A stretch of DNA of 64,000 nt from Leisingera sp. M658 (GTDB lineage Bacteria > Pseudomonadota > Alphaproteobacteria > Rhodobacterales > Rhodobacteraceae). Location of the stretch: positions 62,001 through 126,000 of the forward strand of contig NZ_CP083547.1 in assembly GCF_025144145.1 (NCBI RefSeq). The letters run 5' to 3'. The position numbers and the translations under genes were made by a program. Under the pieces are notes generated by a model, which saw nothing but the letters and a program-made list of their open reading frames with translations, ran no database searches and was not told the origin of the DNA. Shown piece after piece: positions 15,773 through 24,515 of this stretch. Position 1 is the first letter of the stretch. Each line of letters starts with the position of its first letter.

Positions 15773-18190
15773 TTAGGCCCGCAGCCGTGCGCCGGAGGGG
15801 TCAAAGGCCGCGGCTTCCAGAATGCGGGCCTTGTGCGGTTTGCCCAGGATATAGACCTCGACCGCATCCCCCGGCTTGGCGACCTCGGGGTTGGCATAGC
15901 CCAATGCCAGCGACTTGCCGACCGAATAGCCATAGGCGCCCGAGGTCACCCGGCCAACCGGCTTGCCGTCCGGGGTGAAGATGGGCTCGCCGCCTGAAGC
16001 ATCAGCATCGTTCACCGCGTCGATCTCGAACCCGACCAGCATTTCGCGCGGGGCGTTGTCCTTGACCTTCAGATAGGCGTCCTTGTGCAGGAAGTCCTTG
16101 TCCAGCTTGACAAGACCTGCCAGGCCAACCTCTTGCGGCCAGTATTCCTGGCTGTATTCGCGGCCCCAGGAACCATAACCCTTTTCGATCCGCAAGCTGC
16201 CAAGCGCACGGCCGCCAACCGGTCCGCCGCCGAACTCTGCGGCGGCTGCCAGCAGAGCGGAGTACAACTTGACCTGATCCGTCTCAGAGCAGTGCAGTTC
16301 CCAACCCAGATCGCCGGTGAAGGAGACACGGATTGCCAGGCATTCCACGCCGGCCACGTCGATGGTGCGCGAGCGCATGAAGCGGAAGTTTTCGTTCGAC
16401 AGGTCCGCATTGGTCATCCGCTGCAGCATGTCGCGCGATTTCGGACCGGCCACATTGAAGCCCGCAATGCGGTTTGTGGCGACCTCAAATGTGGTGCCTT
16501 CCGGCAGCTCGACCATGTTGAAGAACCGCTGGTGATAGCGTTCCGCCATGCCGGAGCCGACCATCATGTATTCGTCATCCGCCACCTTGGTGATGGTGAA
16601 GTCGCCCGCCACGCCGCCGCGGACCGAAATCAGCGGGGTCAGGCAGGAACGGCCCGCTTCGGTCGGGACCTTGTTGGCGACCAGCTTGTCCAGCCAGTCA
16701 AACGCGCCCGGGCCCTTGATCACGTAATTGGCGAAGTTCGAGATGTCGATCACGCCGACGTTTTCCCGCAGCATGCTGACCTCGCGGCCCACCGGCTCCC
16801 ACCAGTTCTGGCGGTTGAAGCTGTTGGTGTCCTGGGTGCCGGGGGTGCCGGAAAACCACAGCGGATGCTCCCAGCCGCAGTTCAGACCGAATACGCAGCC
16901 CAACTCCTTTTGCAGCTCGTATGCCGGGCGCACCCGGGCCGGGCGGCCGGCGCTGCGTTCCTCGTTCGGGAAATGGATGGCGAAACGGTGCGCGTATTGA
17001 TCCTCGACCCGGGATTTGGTGAATTTCTTGTCGGCCCAGTCGCCAAAGCGCGCCAGATCCCAGGCGAACATGTCGTACTGCGGCTCGCCCTCGATCATCC
17101 ATTGCGCCGCCAGCAGGCCGAGGCCGCCGGACTGCGAGAAACCGGGGATAATGCCGGTGCAGCAGAAATAGTTTTTCAGTTCCGGCACCGGGCCCCAGAT
17201 GGCGTTACTGTCCGGCGACCAGATCATCGGGCCGTTGATCACGCGCTTGACGCCTGCGGTTTCGGCGCAAGGAACGCGCTCGGTGGCGCGGATCACGTTC
17301 TCCATGATCCGGTCCAGGTCGTCGGGGAACAATTCGTGGGCAAAGTCCAGCGGAGTGCCGTTTTCAGCCCAGAACCGCATGTCCTTTTCATAAGCGCCGA
17401 TCAGGAAGCCGTTGCCCTCCTGGCGGAAGTAATACTCGCCGTCGCGGTCCGCGATCGAGGGCAGGCGGCGGCCCATGTTTGCCACTTCGTCGATGGACTC
17501 AGTGACGAAATATTGGTGCTCGGTCGGCTGCAAGGGCAGGGTGAGGCCCGCCATCGCCGCCACCTCGCGGCCCCAAAGACCGCCAGCGTTCACTACCCAT
17601 TGGGTATGGATGTCGCCCTTTTCGGTCTTCACGATCCAGCTGCCGTCGGGCTGCTGTTCGGTGCCGATCACCGGGCAGAACCGTTCGATCTGCGCACCCA
17701 TGGCGCGGGCGCCGGCCGCATAGGCCATGGTCACGCCCGAGGGATCCACGTTGCCGCCGTCGGGTTCGAACATGATGCAGCGGATGTCGTCAAACTGCGC
17801 CAGCGGGTGCAGTTCCTTGGCCTGTTCGCGGCTGACCTCGTGGAAGTTCAGGCCATAGTATTTCGCCTTGGCTTCCTGCAGGCGCAGCTGGTGCTCGCGC
17901 TGTTCGGTCTTGGCCAGGTACAGCGAGCCGGGCTGAAACACGCCGCAGCCCTGGCCGGTTTCCTTCTCCAGTTCCTTATACAGGTTCATCGTGTAATGCT
18001 GGACGCGGGTCACGTTGTTGTTGTCGTGCAGCCCGTGGATGTTGGCCGCCGCGTGCCAGGTGGAGCCGGCGGTCAGCTCGTCGCGCTCCAGCAGCACCAC
18101 GTCGGTCCAGCCAAGTTTCGCGAGGTGGTAGAGGATTGAGCAGCCGACCAGGCCCCCGCCGATCACAACTGCCTGTGCATGGGTTTTCAT
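15773..18190 (-). CDS. Dimethylglycine dehydrogenase-type FAD/folate enzyme
   Basis: An 805-residue two-domain enzyme. The N-terminal FAD-dependent DAO domain starts with AVVIGGGLVGCSILYHL and carries GSTWHAAANIHG, whose His fits the covalent flavin site of dimethylglycine and sarcosine dehydrogenases. The C-terminal GCV_T domain (from about residue 430) resembles glycine-cleavage T protein and would hand the released one-carbon unit to tetrahydrofolate. Length and order match dimethylglycine dehydrogenase, which converts dimethylglycine to sarcosine; sarcosine dehydrogenase is the main alternative. It stands alone, with a long upstream region leading into the mobile island. The mttB-like gene 3.3 kb away could supply dimethylglycine from glycine betaine. 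Confidence 0.9.
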   Translation of the reverse strand: MKTHAQAVVIGGGLVGCSILYHLAKLGWTDVVLLERDELTAGSTWHAAANIHGLHDNNNVTRVQHYTMNLYKELEKETGQGCGVFQPGSLYLAKTEQREHQLRLQEAKAKYYGLNFHEVSREQAKELHPLAQFDDIRCIMFEPDGGNVDPSGVTMAYAAGARAMGAQIERFCPVIGTEQQPDGSWIVKTEKGDIHTQWVVNAGGLWGREVAAMAGLTLPLQPTEHQYFVTESIDEVANMGRRLPSIADRDGEYYFRQEGNGFLIGAYEKDMRFWAENGTPLDFAHELFPDDLDRIMENVIRATERVPCAETAGVKRVINGPMIWSPDSNAIWGPVPELKNYFCCTGIIPGFSQSGGLGLLAAQWMIEGEPQYDMFAWDLARFGDWADKKFTKSRVEDQYAHRFAIHFPNEERSAGRPARVRPAYELQKELGCVFGLNCGWEHPLWFSGTPGTQDTNSFNRQNWWEPVGREVSMLRENVGVIDISNFANYVIKGPGAFDWLDKLVANKVPTEAGRSCLTPLISVRGGVAGDFTITKVADDEYMMVGSGMAERYHQRFFNMVELPEGTTFEVATNRIAGFNVAGPKSRDMLQRMTNADLSNENFRFMRSRTIDVAGVECLAIRVSFTGDLGWELHCSETDQVKLYSALLAAAAEFGGGPVGGRALGSLRIEKGYGSWGREYSQEYWPQEVGLAGLVKLDKDFLHKDAYLKVKDNAPREMLVGFEIDAVNDADASGGEPIFTPDGKPVGRVTSGAYGYSVGKSLALGYANPEVAKPGDAVEVYILGKPHKARILEAAAFDPSGARLRA

Positions 18191-18686
18191 GCGTCTGTTT
18201 CCCTTGCCTGCATGTGGGATGCGGCACGCCCTGCAGGCCCGGGAGTGCCGCCAATTCCTTAACCGCGACCCTAGCTGCGGGGGGCTGGGATGACCCGTGA
18301 AGAATTCAGACCCAATGCCCCCGGATTTCTTTGGTCATTGATGGGTGGCTGACCCTTGCAGTTAAGCACGTCCTGTTGACTGATGTCGGACCCAAGAAAT
18401 AACTGCCATTGATGGGGGTTTTCTGCCATTCCGACACGAGGTTAATTGCCACCGGCCGATCTTCGGCCGGTGGTTTTGTTTTAAAACAATGACTTATGTG
18501 ATCTCTACCTTCGGCATGCTGAAGGGATCCGTTTCCCCTCCGCAGATCAGCGCCACCTGTTGACTGAAATGGCCGTATAAAGCAGGACTGAAGTTCAAAC
18601 CTGGCCAGGTTCTTTCCTTCATTTTCCCGAACGCACTTTGTGCAATCGGGAGCAAGACGACGCAGCGCGCCGGGAAAGGACCAGCT
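18191..18686. other. Left edge of the island: no protein gene seen
   Basis: About 500 bases between the dimethylglycine dehydrogenase start and the AAA pseudogene. It should hold the dehydrogenase promoter near 18200-18280. It also contains CATTGATGGG twice (18336-18345 and 18407-18416), a TTGACT hexamer at 18376 and the orphan terminator at 18449. No open frame here resembles a known protein. Confidence 0.5.
18449..18482 (+). terminator. Orphan rho-independent terminator
   Basis: An 11-bp perfect GC-rich stem (CCACCGGCCGA / TCGGCCGGTGG) with a 3-base loop runs straight into TTTTGTTTT on the plus strand. It is the best intrinsic terminator in the window, yet no plus-strand gene ends before it. 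It either ends a small RNA or is left from a deleted gene. Confidence 0.85.
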
Positions 18687-19362
18687 ATGTCCAAGATCAA
18701 GTTCATCGAAGCAGAGTTCCACAATGCCGCCGGTTCTTCTCGACGGACCGCCGGGGATTGGAAAGAGCATGTGGGCCCGTCAGCTGAGCACCGCACTTGG
18801 CGTGCCCCGCTGTGGTGTGGAGGCGACGGCGGAGCAGGCGTCGTTCGGTATCGTGGGTTCACAGCGGGGCTGGTCCAATGCGCAGCCGGGACGCCCTTTG
18901 ATGACGATCCTGAAGCATCTGATCGCGAACCCGGTGGTCGTTGTGGATGAGGTGGAAAAGGCCGGGGTTGCAACTTCGACCAAGGGGAACTGTTTCGGCC
19001 TTACCGAGGGACTATTGTCTCTCCTGGAGCCATCTTCCGCGGCTTCGTGGCAGTGCCCCTACTACTAGGTGGGTTTCGACATATCCTGGACCAGCTGGGT
19101 GCTGACCTCCAATACCTTGGTCACTCTACCGGCCCCTCTGCTAAGCCGCCTGGAGGTCATTCGCCTCCCGCCCGTTTCAGTAACCGAACTAGCCGCTTTT
19201 GCTCGCCGTGAGGGCTGCCGGCGTGGATTGACGCGAGCGTCTGTCGAGGCCGTGGCCGAGGCGTTGGAAATTGCCGGACGCGGTGCGGAGCTGAACCTTC
19301 GGCATGTCATCCGGATGCTGACTAGGGGTGAAGCGATGGAGGCAGCAGGGGTTTGCCATTGA
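18687..19362 (+). pseudogene. Broken AAA+ ATPase (Lon-like ATPase domain)
   Basis: The remains of an AAA+ ATPase of the Lon-like type. The Walker A motif DGPPGIGKS (near 18742), the VGSQRGW stretch, Walker B VVVVDEVEKAG (near 18940), the sensor-1 region WVLTSNTL and the arginine region PLLSRLEVIRLPPVS are all visible. Two lesions kill it: an in-frame TAG at 19066-19068, where CPYY is followed directly by VGFDISW (probably a former CAG), and a likely frameshift near 18725. The second is suggested because an ATG at 18687 has a perfect AAAGGA ribosome binding site but leads into another frame. The usual longer N-terminal part is also missing. Confidence 0.8.
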
Positions 19363-19660
19363 GAACGCAGTTTCGCCGTTCACTCAACCCAAAGAAAAGG
19401 AGCCGCATTTCCGGGGAAAGTCACTACATCACAGATGATGCGCTGCGCATCATGGAGCGGTTCCATGAGGTTTGCAGGCGTCCACCCTGGACCATCAAAA
19501 AGACAAGCCTAGCCTTCCCCGCCTTACCTTCGACCCCAAATGTGCGGTGTACTAGCCGGTACCCGAGAACTGAAACAAGACCTTACGGAGAAACTTAGTT
19601 CGAATACTCTTGACGAAAACGCCCTAATAACAGAGGGCATTCAGCCCGGATGTGGGCTGA

Positions 19661-19688
19661 CTAGGTGTTTAGTCCCGGTGTGTGGTGG
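19661..19688 (+). repeat. IS481-family left inverted repeat
   Basis: This 28-base arm reads CTAGGTGTTTAGTCCCGGTG and on; it is the exact reverse complement of 20642-20669. Confidence 0.9.
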
Positions 19689-19721
19689 TCTACTGATCTG
19701 TGACCATCACAAGGGTGCATT

Positions 19722-20669
19722 ATGGGGCAAATTCTTCACGGGAGCGCCAAGACCACGCACGCCGTCCGAGCTCTCATACAGCGATCGAAAGCTTCGAACG
19801 CGGCGCTGAGCCGGGAACTGGGCATCAACGTCAAGACAGTCGCCAAGTGGCGCAAGCGCGACAGCGTTCAAGACGCCGCGATGGGACCGAAGCAGGCTCA
19901 TTCCACGGTTCTCAGCATCGAAGAAGAAGCCGTCATCGTCGCCTTTCGACGCCACACGCTATTGCCGCTGGATGACTGCCTCTACGCACTGCAGCCGACC
20001 ATCCCGCATCTGACCCGCTCGTCGTTGCATCGCTGCCTGCAGCGGCATGGCATCAGCCGTTTGCCTGAGGTTGAAGGTGACAAGCCGAAGAAGAAGTTTA
20101 AGCGTTATCCTATTGGGTACTTTCATCTCGACCTCGCGGAAGTTCGCACCGGCGAGGGCAAAACCAGGTTGTTTGTCGCAATAGATCGCACGTCGAAGTT
20201 TGCCTATGTCGAACTGCACGAGAAAGCAGGCAAGATGATCTCTGCCCAGTTCTTGCGCAATTTGATCGCGGCGGTGCCTTACAGGGTCCATACGGTTCTC
20301 ACCGACAACGGCATCCAGTTTACCAATCGCAAGCAGGACACATCGGCGTTCCAGCACATCTTTGACCGCGTCTGCCGCGAGAATGAGATCGACCACCGCC
20401 TGACAAAGGTGAACCACCCCTGGACGAACGGCCAGGTCGAGCGCATGAACCGGACAATCAAAGAAGCGACGGTCAAGCGCTACCACTACGACACGCATTC
20501 TCAGCTTGAAACGCACATCACCGACTTCATCGCAGCGTACAATTACGCACGCCGATTGAAGACGCTGAACGGCCTCACGCCGTTCGAATACATCTGCAAA
20601 ATCTGGACTTCAGAGCCAGAACGATTCAGTGTCGATCCAACCCACCACACACCGGGACTAAACACCTAG
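19722..20669 (+). CDS. IS481-family transposase (DDE integrase)
   Basis: A 315-residue DDE transposase. An N-terminal helix-turn-helix (ALSRELGINVKTVAKWRKRD) is followed by a second winged-helix segment and an rve integrase core. The catalytic acids sit in FHLDLAEVRTGEG (first Asp), VLTDNGIQFTNR (second Asp) and NGQVERMNRTIKEATVK (Glu). All are present and the frame is intact. The stop codon lies inside the right inverted repeat, so the last residues (HHTPGLNT) are encoded by the element's end, a compact arrangement. Confidence 0.95.
   Translation: MGQILHGSAKTTHAVRALIQRSKASNAALSRELGINVKTVAKWRKRDSVQDAAMGPKQAHSTVLSIEEEAVIVAFRRHTLLPLDDCLYALQPTIPHLTRSSLHRCLQRHGISRLPEVEGDKPKKKFKRYPIGYFHLDLAEVRTGEGKTRLFVAIDRTSKFAYVELHEKAGKMISAQFLRNLIAAVPYRVHTVLTDNGIQFTNRKQDTSAFQHIFDRVCRENEIDHRLTKVNHPWTNGQVERMNRTIKEATVKRYHYDTHSQLETHITDFIAAYNYARRLKTLNGLTPFEYICKIWTSEPERFSVDPTHHTPGLNT
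20642..20669 (+). repeat. IS481-family right inverted repeat
   Basis: Right arm of the element. It contains the last codons and the stop of the transposase and ends in CTAG. Confidence 0.9.
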
Positions 20670-21041
20670 AATATTCGCTATATGGAATCGGACGATGGAG
20701 TGCATTTCCCGGGTCAAGGTAGCGTTGTGGTTGATAATCTGCCAGGAGAACACCGTGTCGGCAGGCCCTATGTCGTTAAACAAGGGGGCAGATATCGGAT
20801 GTTCTTCGGTAAAGGCACTGAGGAGACCCCGTATCAACTCGCCTATGCGGAGTCCGAAGACAGATACTCCTGGATCCGATGTGATGACAAACTCGGTCTT
20901 GCCACTTCAGAAACAGGGTGGGACTCTCAGATGATGACTTATCCAGCCGTGGTTTCTACCGAAAATGATACATATATGTTTTACAATGGAAACGACTACG
21001 GCAAGGCTGGCTTCGGGTGTGCAAAACTGATTGTGTGGTAA
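20670..21041 (+). pseudogene. C-terminal fragment of a beta-propeller glycoside-hydrolase-like protein
   Basis: About 120 residues begin right after the IS481 right end (NIRYMESDDGVHF) and run to a natural stop. Repeats such as GRPYVVKQGGRYRMFFGKG and YPAVVSTENDTYMFYNGND are typical of five-bladed propeller proteins of the GH43/GH32-like group often found in surface-polysaccharide clusters. The N-terminal blades are missing and are not found to the left of the IS, so the insertion was accompanied by a deletion, or the gene was already truncated. An ATG at 20682 exists but would give only a fragment. The facing glycosyltransferase gene ends 3 bases away. Confidence 0.7.
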
Positions 21042-21043
21042 GT

Positions 21044-22516
21044 TTATCCAAAAAAAATCCGGTGCTTGAGTTTCTTTACTGTACTGGTGCTTAGGTCTAA
21101 GTGACTTGCACTGCGCCAAATCTTTAGTTTCTTCCTGAGAGAGAGCTTTCTCCATGCTCTTTTGGGAAAGTGCAGTTGGGCGTCTTGGCGCCAGTTGTGG
21201 GCATTGTAGTCTGGACCGCGGTTGCCTAGTTGTGTCAAATAGTCCGGCAATGCCTTGGTTACCCCCGCCGCGGCCTCCAGTACTCTTTCGACCGCTGCTA
21301 AGTTCGTGAAATCCTGATGAATTCTGTTCCGAACGGCCACCAGATCGAGAGAGCACTCACCGCCTTTCAAGTAAGCCGCGACGTCAGATATCAGCTGCGT
21401 CTCTCCTTCGCATCGCAAAGAGTCAGCTGGGCTGATGCCTAGCGCAGATTGCCTGTTTGGCCCAAACGTTGGCAGACCGTTGAGGACTGCTTCCGAAAAT
21501 ACAGTCCCCCCATCCATTGGAAAGCTGTCGACATAACAAGATGCGCGCTGGAATTCCGTCTGCACGACTTCGGACGGCTGGATACCCAAAAGCTGAATGC
21601 GCCCAGGGTATTTCGCCAGCACATCGGCCCACCAAGGGTCTTTTTTGCTCGGGCCAATGAGGACGACATCATTTGAGACGACTGCTAGAAGCTGTTCCAG
21701 AAACCTCGGAAAATTCAAGCTGGAGGTGGGTTTGTATTTAGCAGGCCCACCAATAGATAAAATGGGGCCGGACCTGTTGTATCTGGTTGCGATCTTGTCA
21801 GCGCTAGCGGAGACCATAGGTATCCCCATAAAATGCTGTGCATTGGTCGACCGTCGTTGTTCAGATGTTGCCCATCCGGTCGCACAGATTTCAAGAACAG
21901 TATCAGCGGCCCCGGGGCCGAATGAAAATACATGATCGGCATGGTTAACAAATAGGACCTTCACCCCATCTTCCCGAAGCGCCCGCGCGGCCAGCGCGGT
22001 ACCGATATCGTCTGGGTGGTTGTACAGGAGAACAGTGCTGGCGGTTCTTGCTATCTTATAAACTGCGCAAGCCCGGTGCTCGGGAGTGCCCTTTAACACC
22101 GATTTGGCATCAAGATGATCAGGAAGTGCTCTGAGAACGTCGGCCGTTGCCTTTTGTGTCACGATCAAAGATTGCGAAATTCCATGGTCTGCCAGTCCAT
22201 TGCATAATTGCTTAAATAGGCGGGAATGTCCGCCATAAGAATAGACTCTCGTCAGAACGTGACACCATCTGTCCGGTCTTCCGCCGCGCATTTCCTTGGC
22301 CGATAATCTAGGGAGCTTGTGTTTCCATTTTGCAAATAACTCCTTTTCAAAACCGTCGTCACCAAAAAAACCTGAAATGTTATCCCAGTGCAACCGGCCA
22401 TAAAGAGCTGCGCAAATGAGAGCATCATTGAAGTTCAGCGAGTTAATTGCCTCGACTTTTAAAAAAGAAGATAGGACTTCGAGATCTTTCTCATGCGCTG
22501 AATTGAAGTTTCTCAT
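21044..22516 (-). CDS. Glycosyltransferase-like protein (GT4/GT1 type)
   Basis: A 490-residue protein with a GT-B look. After a helical N-terminal extension of about 90 residues comes HVLTRVYSYGGHSRLFKQL, the opening seen in GT4-like enzymes. A C-terminal half follows with ILSIGGPAKYKPTSSLNFP, VVLIGPSKKD and an acidic donor-site region (SFPMDGGTVFSEAVLNGLPTF). It probably transfers a sugar during surface polysaccharide assembly in the cytoplasm. I use the ATG at 22516 because AGGAAC precedes it; a TTG at 22552 has no such site. Base composition is clearly more AT-rich than the flanking core genes, which suggests horizontal acquisition. The acceptor is unknown. Confidence 0.75.
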   Translation of the reverse strand: MRNFNSAHEKDLEVLSSFLKVEAINSLNFNDALICAALYGRLHWDNISGFFGDDGFEKELFAKWKHKLPRLSAKEMRGGRPDRWCHVLTRVYSYGGHSRLFKQLCNGLADHGISQSLIVTQKATADVLRALPDHLDAKSVLKGTPEHRACAVYKIARTASTVLLYNHPDDIGTALAARALREDGVKVLFVNHADHVFSFGPGAADTVLEICATGWATSEQRRSTNAQHFMGIPMVSASADKIATRYNRSGPILSIGGPAKYKPTSSLNFPRFLEQLLAVVSNDVVLIGPSKKDPWWADVLAKYPGRIQLLGIQPSEVVQTEFQRASCYVDSFPMDGGTVFSEAVLNGLPTFGPNRQSALGISPADSLRCEGETQLISDVAAYLKGGECSLDLVAVRNRIHQDFTNLAAVERVLEAAAGVTKALPDYLTQLGNRGPDYNAHNWRQDAQLHFPKRAWRKLSLRKKLKIWRSASHLDLSTSTVKKLKHRIFFG

Positions 22517-22935
22517 TTTCGTTCCTAAGGCAGCACTTTGATGAGAGAGCAAACTACTCGCTACGTTTCCACTAGCTAGAACATGCCTGCGCCTTTCTCA
22601 ACCCAATCTAATGGCGCCGCTAGCACTTTGTTTTTAAGTGTGCTCCCTTTGAGGAGTTGACGGTGGGTTGAGCTGTGCTGGGGGCCTGATCTGACCTGTC
22701 CGGTTTGATTGTTAGCGCATCACTGGCCTCGGTTCCATCAGAATGATTGTTTCAGGAGCCGGGGGCCCCTGCCGCGCGAGATGCCGTAATAGGGCTTGGC
22801 GTGAATCATCACCGTTTCGGCATATTGATGTGATTGTGGTGATGAGATGTCGTTGTCCTTGACACGTATCGCGTGTCTGCGGGGGTTTGCCGGTAGGCTT
22901 GCCCCAATTCCTTGGCAGAATGAAAGGACAATGAC
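22517..22935. other. Upstream non-coding flank of the IS110-family gene
   Basis: About 420 bases without a credible protein gene. The part nearest the recombinase gene holds a perfect 6-bp stem (GACACG / CGTGTC) at 22861-22877 and a second, imperfect GGGG...CCCC hairpin just after it. In IS110 elements the non-coding end encodes a structured bridge RNA that selects target and donor DNA, so this is one of two candidate locations here. The left border of the element cannot be placed by eye because IS110 elements lack terminal inverted repeats. Confidence 0.45.
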
Positions 22936-23973
22936 ATGGATTTGTTTATCGGCTTTGACGTCTCACTGGCAAGCACGGCGATCTGCGTTCTGAGTAGTTG
23001 CGGGAAAGTTGTGAAGGAGGCAAACGCGGCCAGTGAACCAGAAGCCCTGACGGCGTTTCTGCATGATCTTGCAGGCAATGTGGAAGCTGAGGGGTTGGAG
23101 GCGGGACCGCTCTCACAGTGGCTGCACATGCACCTGACGGCGGCAGGATTTGCAGTGGTTTTGATGGAGACCCGGCATGTAAAGAGCGCACTGAAAGCGA
23201 TGCCTGTCAAAACCGACCGCCGGGACGCGTTCGGCATCGCCCGGTTACTACAGATGGGCTGGTTCCGGCCGGTGCATTGCAAGTCGGTCTCGGCCCAAAA
23301 GATGCGTGCGGTCCTGACCACGCGCAAGGCGATCCTGAACGCCGCGATCAAGCTCGAACAATCAACCAGAGGTATCTTACGTAACTTCGGGTTGAAAATG
23401 GGCCAGGTGACCAAGACCCGTTTCGAGACGCGGGTGCGGAAACTGGCAAATGGCAATCCAATGCTTGAAGCGGCTGTGGCGCCGATCCTGCGGCTGCGGG
23501 TCGAACTGCGCGACGAACTTGCAGATCTGGAGAGGTTGCTGCGTGATATGGCCCGGCACGATACGGTGTGCCGGTTGATGATGACCATGCCAGGTGTGGG
23601 TGCGATTGTTGCTCTGACGGTTCGCTCGGCCATTGACGACCCAGCCCGCTTCCGGTCTTCAAAAGACGCCGGCCCCTGGGTTGGGCTCACCCCGCGGCGG
23701 GACCAGTCGGAAGAGCGGGATATCTCCGGTCACATCACGCGTGCTGGTGGCGAAGCGCTGCGCACGGCCCTCTTTCAGGCGGCCACGACGATGTTACGTT
23801 GCGGGCGGCGCAATTGGCTCGGCGCGTGGGCGTTGCGGGTGGCCGCACGCCATGGCCAAAAACGGGCAACAACGGCTCTGGCCCGACGTATCGGTGTCGT
23901 TTTGCACCGGTTGTGGTGCGATGGAACCGAGTTCAGTTTAAGCCGTCGTGACGCTGCAATGGCGACCGCGTAG
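22936..23973 (+). CDS. IS110-family transposase (DEDD recombinase)
   Basis: A 345-residue IS110-family recombinase. The N-terminal DEDD (RuvC-like) domain starts FIGFDVSLASTAIC with the first Asp at residue 8; KTDRRDAFGIARLL near residue 94 carries the later acidic residues. The C-terminal transposase_20 domain has MTMPGVGAIVALTV near 218 and a GLTPRRDQS...GHITRAGGEALRTALFQAA block with the expected Ser/Gly region. The frame is intact, and AAAGGA lies ahead of the ATG. These enzymes cut and rejoin without terminal inverted repeats, guided by an element-encoded bridge RNA. The transposase is probably functional; whether the full element survives is not known. Confidence 0.93.
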   Translation: MDLFIGFDVSLASTAICVLSSCGKVVKEANAASEPEALTAFLHDLAGNVEAEGLEAGPLSQWLHMHLTAAGFAVVLMETRHVKSALKAMPVKTDRRDAFGIARLLQMGWFRPVHCKSVSAQKMRAVLTTRKAILNAAIKLEQSTRGILRNFGLKMGQVTKTRFETRVRKLANGNPMLEAAVAPILRLRVELRDELADLERLLRDMARHDTVCRLMMTMPGVGAIVALTVRSAIDDPARFRSSKDAGPWVGLTPRRDQSEERDISGHITRAGGEALRTALFQAATTMLRCGRRNWLGAWALRVAARHGQKRATTALARRIGVVLHRLWCDGTEFSLSRRDAAMATA

Positions 23974-24515
23974 GCGTCCAAAACGCGAGTTGCCAACTTT
24001 CATCCCAAAACGAAAGGAATTGGTCGCGCAGGCCCACCGAGGTCCCCGTCGGGACGCGGTCCCCGATGACGCCGTGAAGCCGCTCGTCGCCGAATTATCG
24101 CATTCGAGCACGCGCGCGAGATGGGCGCGCGGGAACCGCCCTTGAACCAGGCATCATGTGGCAGCCACGGCGCTGACCACGGACAGAAGCATCATCTCGA
24201 CACCGGGAAACCCCTCGCCAGGCCCTGGCGCCCATGCGACCCAAAACTGGGTGATCTGACACATCGGACTGGCGCTGCTCCGATCTTTGACGTCACCGAG
24301 GAGCCAGCGGCCTCGTCACGCGAGCGGTGAAACCGTATCGCGGCCGTCGTTGTGAAAAATACCAATTGACACCAACCGCCCTATTACAGAAGCGGCTTCG
24401 TCCCGCTCAATGAGTGGGGGTTGCTAACTTCACGATTTCGCGCAAGCCGAAACTGCCCTCGCCGCGCGTGCCGAGGCAGCCTAAAGTCCATTACGAAACC
24501 GGTAATTGCTGGGGA
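23974..24515. other. Non-coding stretch downstream of the IS110-family gene
   Basis: About 540 bases with no convincing gene. Open frames here are short, lack ribosome binding sites and match nothing I know. It may contain the right end of the IS110-family element; in the IS1111 branch the bridge RNA lies on this side. Similar phrases occur at both ends (GAGTTGCCAACTTTC near 23989 and GGTTGCTAACTTC near 24418), which might be related border sequences. Confidence 0.4.

Larger units (their letters stand above)
19661..20669 (+). mobile_element. Complete IS481-family insertion sequence
   Basis: Perfect 28-base inverted repeats (19661-19688 and 20642-20669) flank one transposase gene. Both ends carry CTAG at the outside; IS481 elements are known to insert at CTAG, so this may be the target duplication. 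The total of about 1 kb is normal for the family. The transposase frame is uninterrupted, so the element looks recently active. A decayed relative lies at 26491-26977. Confidence 0.9.

Noticed and set aside
16085-18139. A 684-codon plus-strand open frame opposite dimethylglycine dehydrogenase
   Set aside because: The minus strand carries all FAD and GCV_T motifs; the plus-strand translation has no domains.
18306-18770. A 154-codon minus-strand open frame across the island's left edge
   Set aside because: It runs antisense through the orphan terminator and the AAA pseudogene start and looks like chance.
23948-24330. Two short plus-strand open frames after the IS110-family gene
   Set aside because: They are Arg/Pro-rich, lack ribosome binding sites and overlap probable element end sequence.
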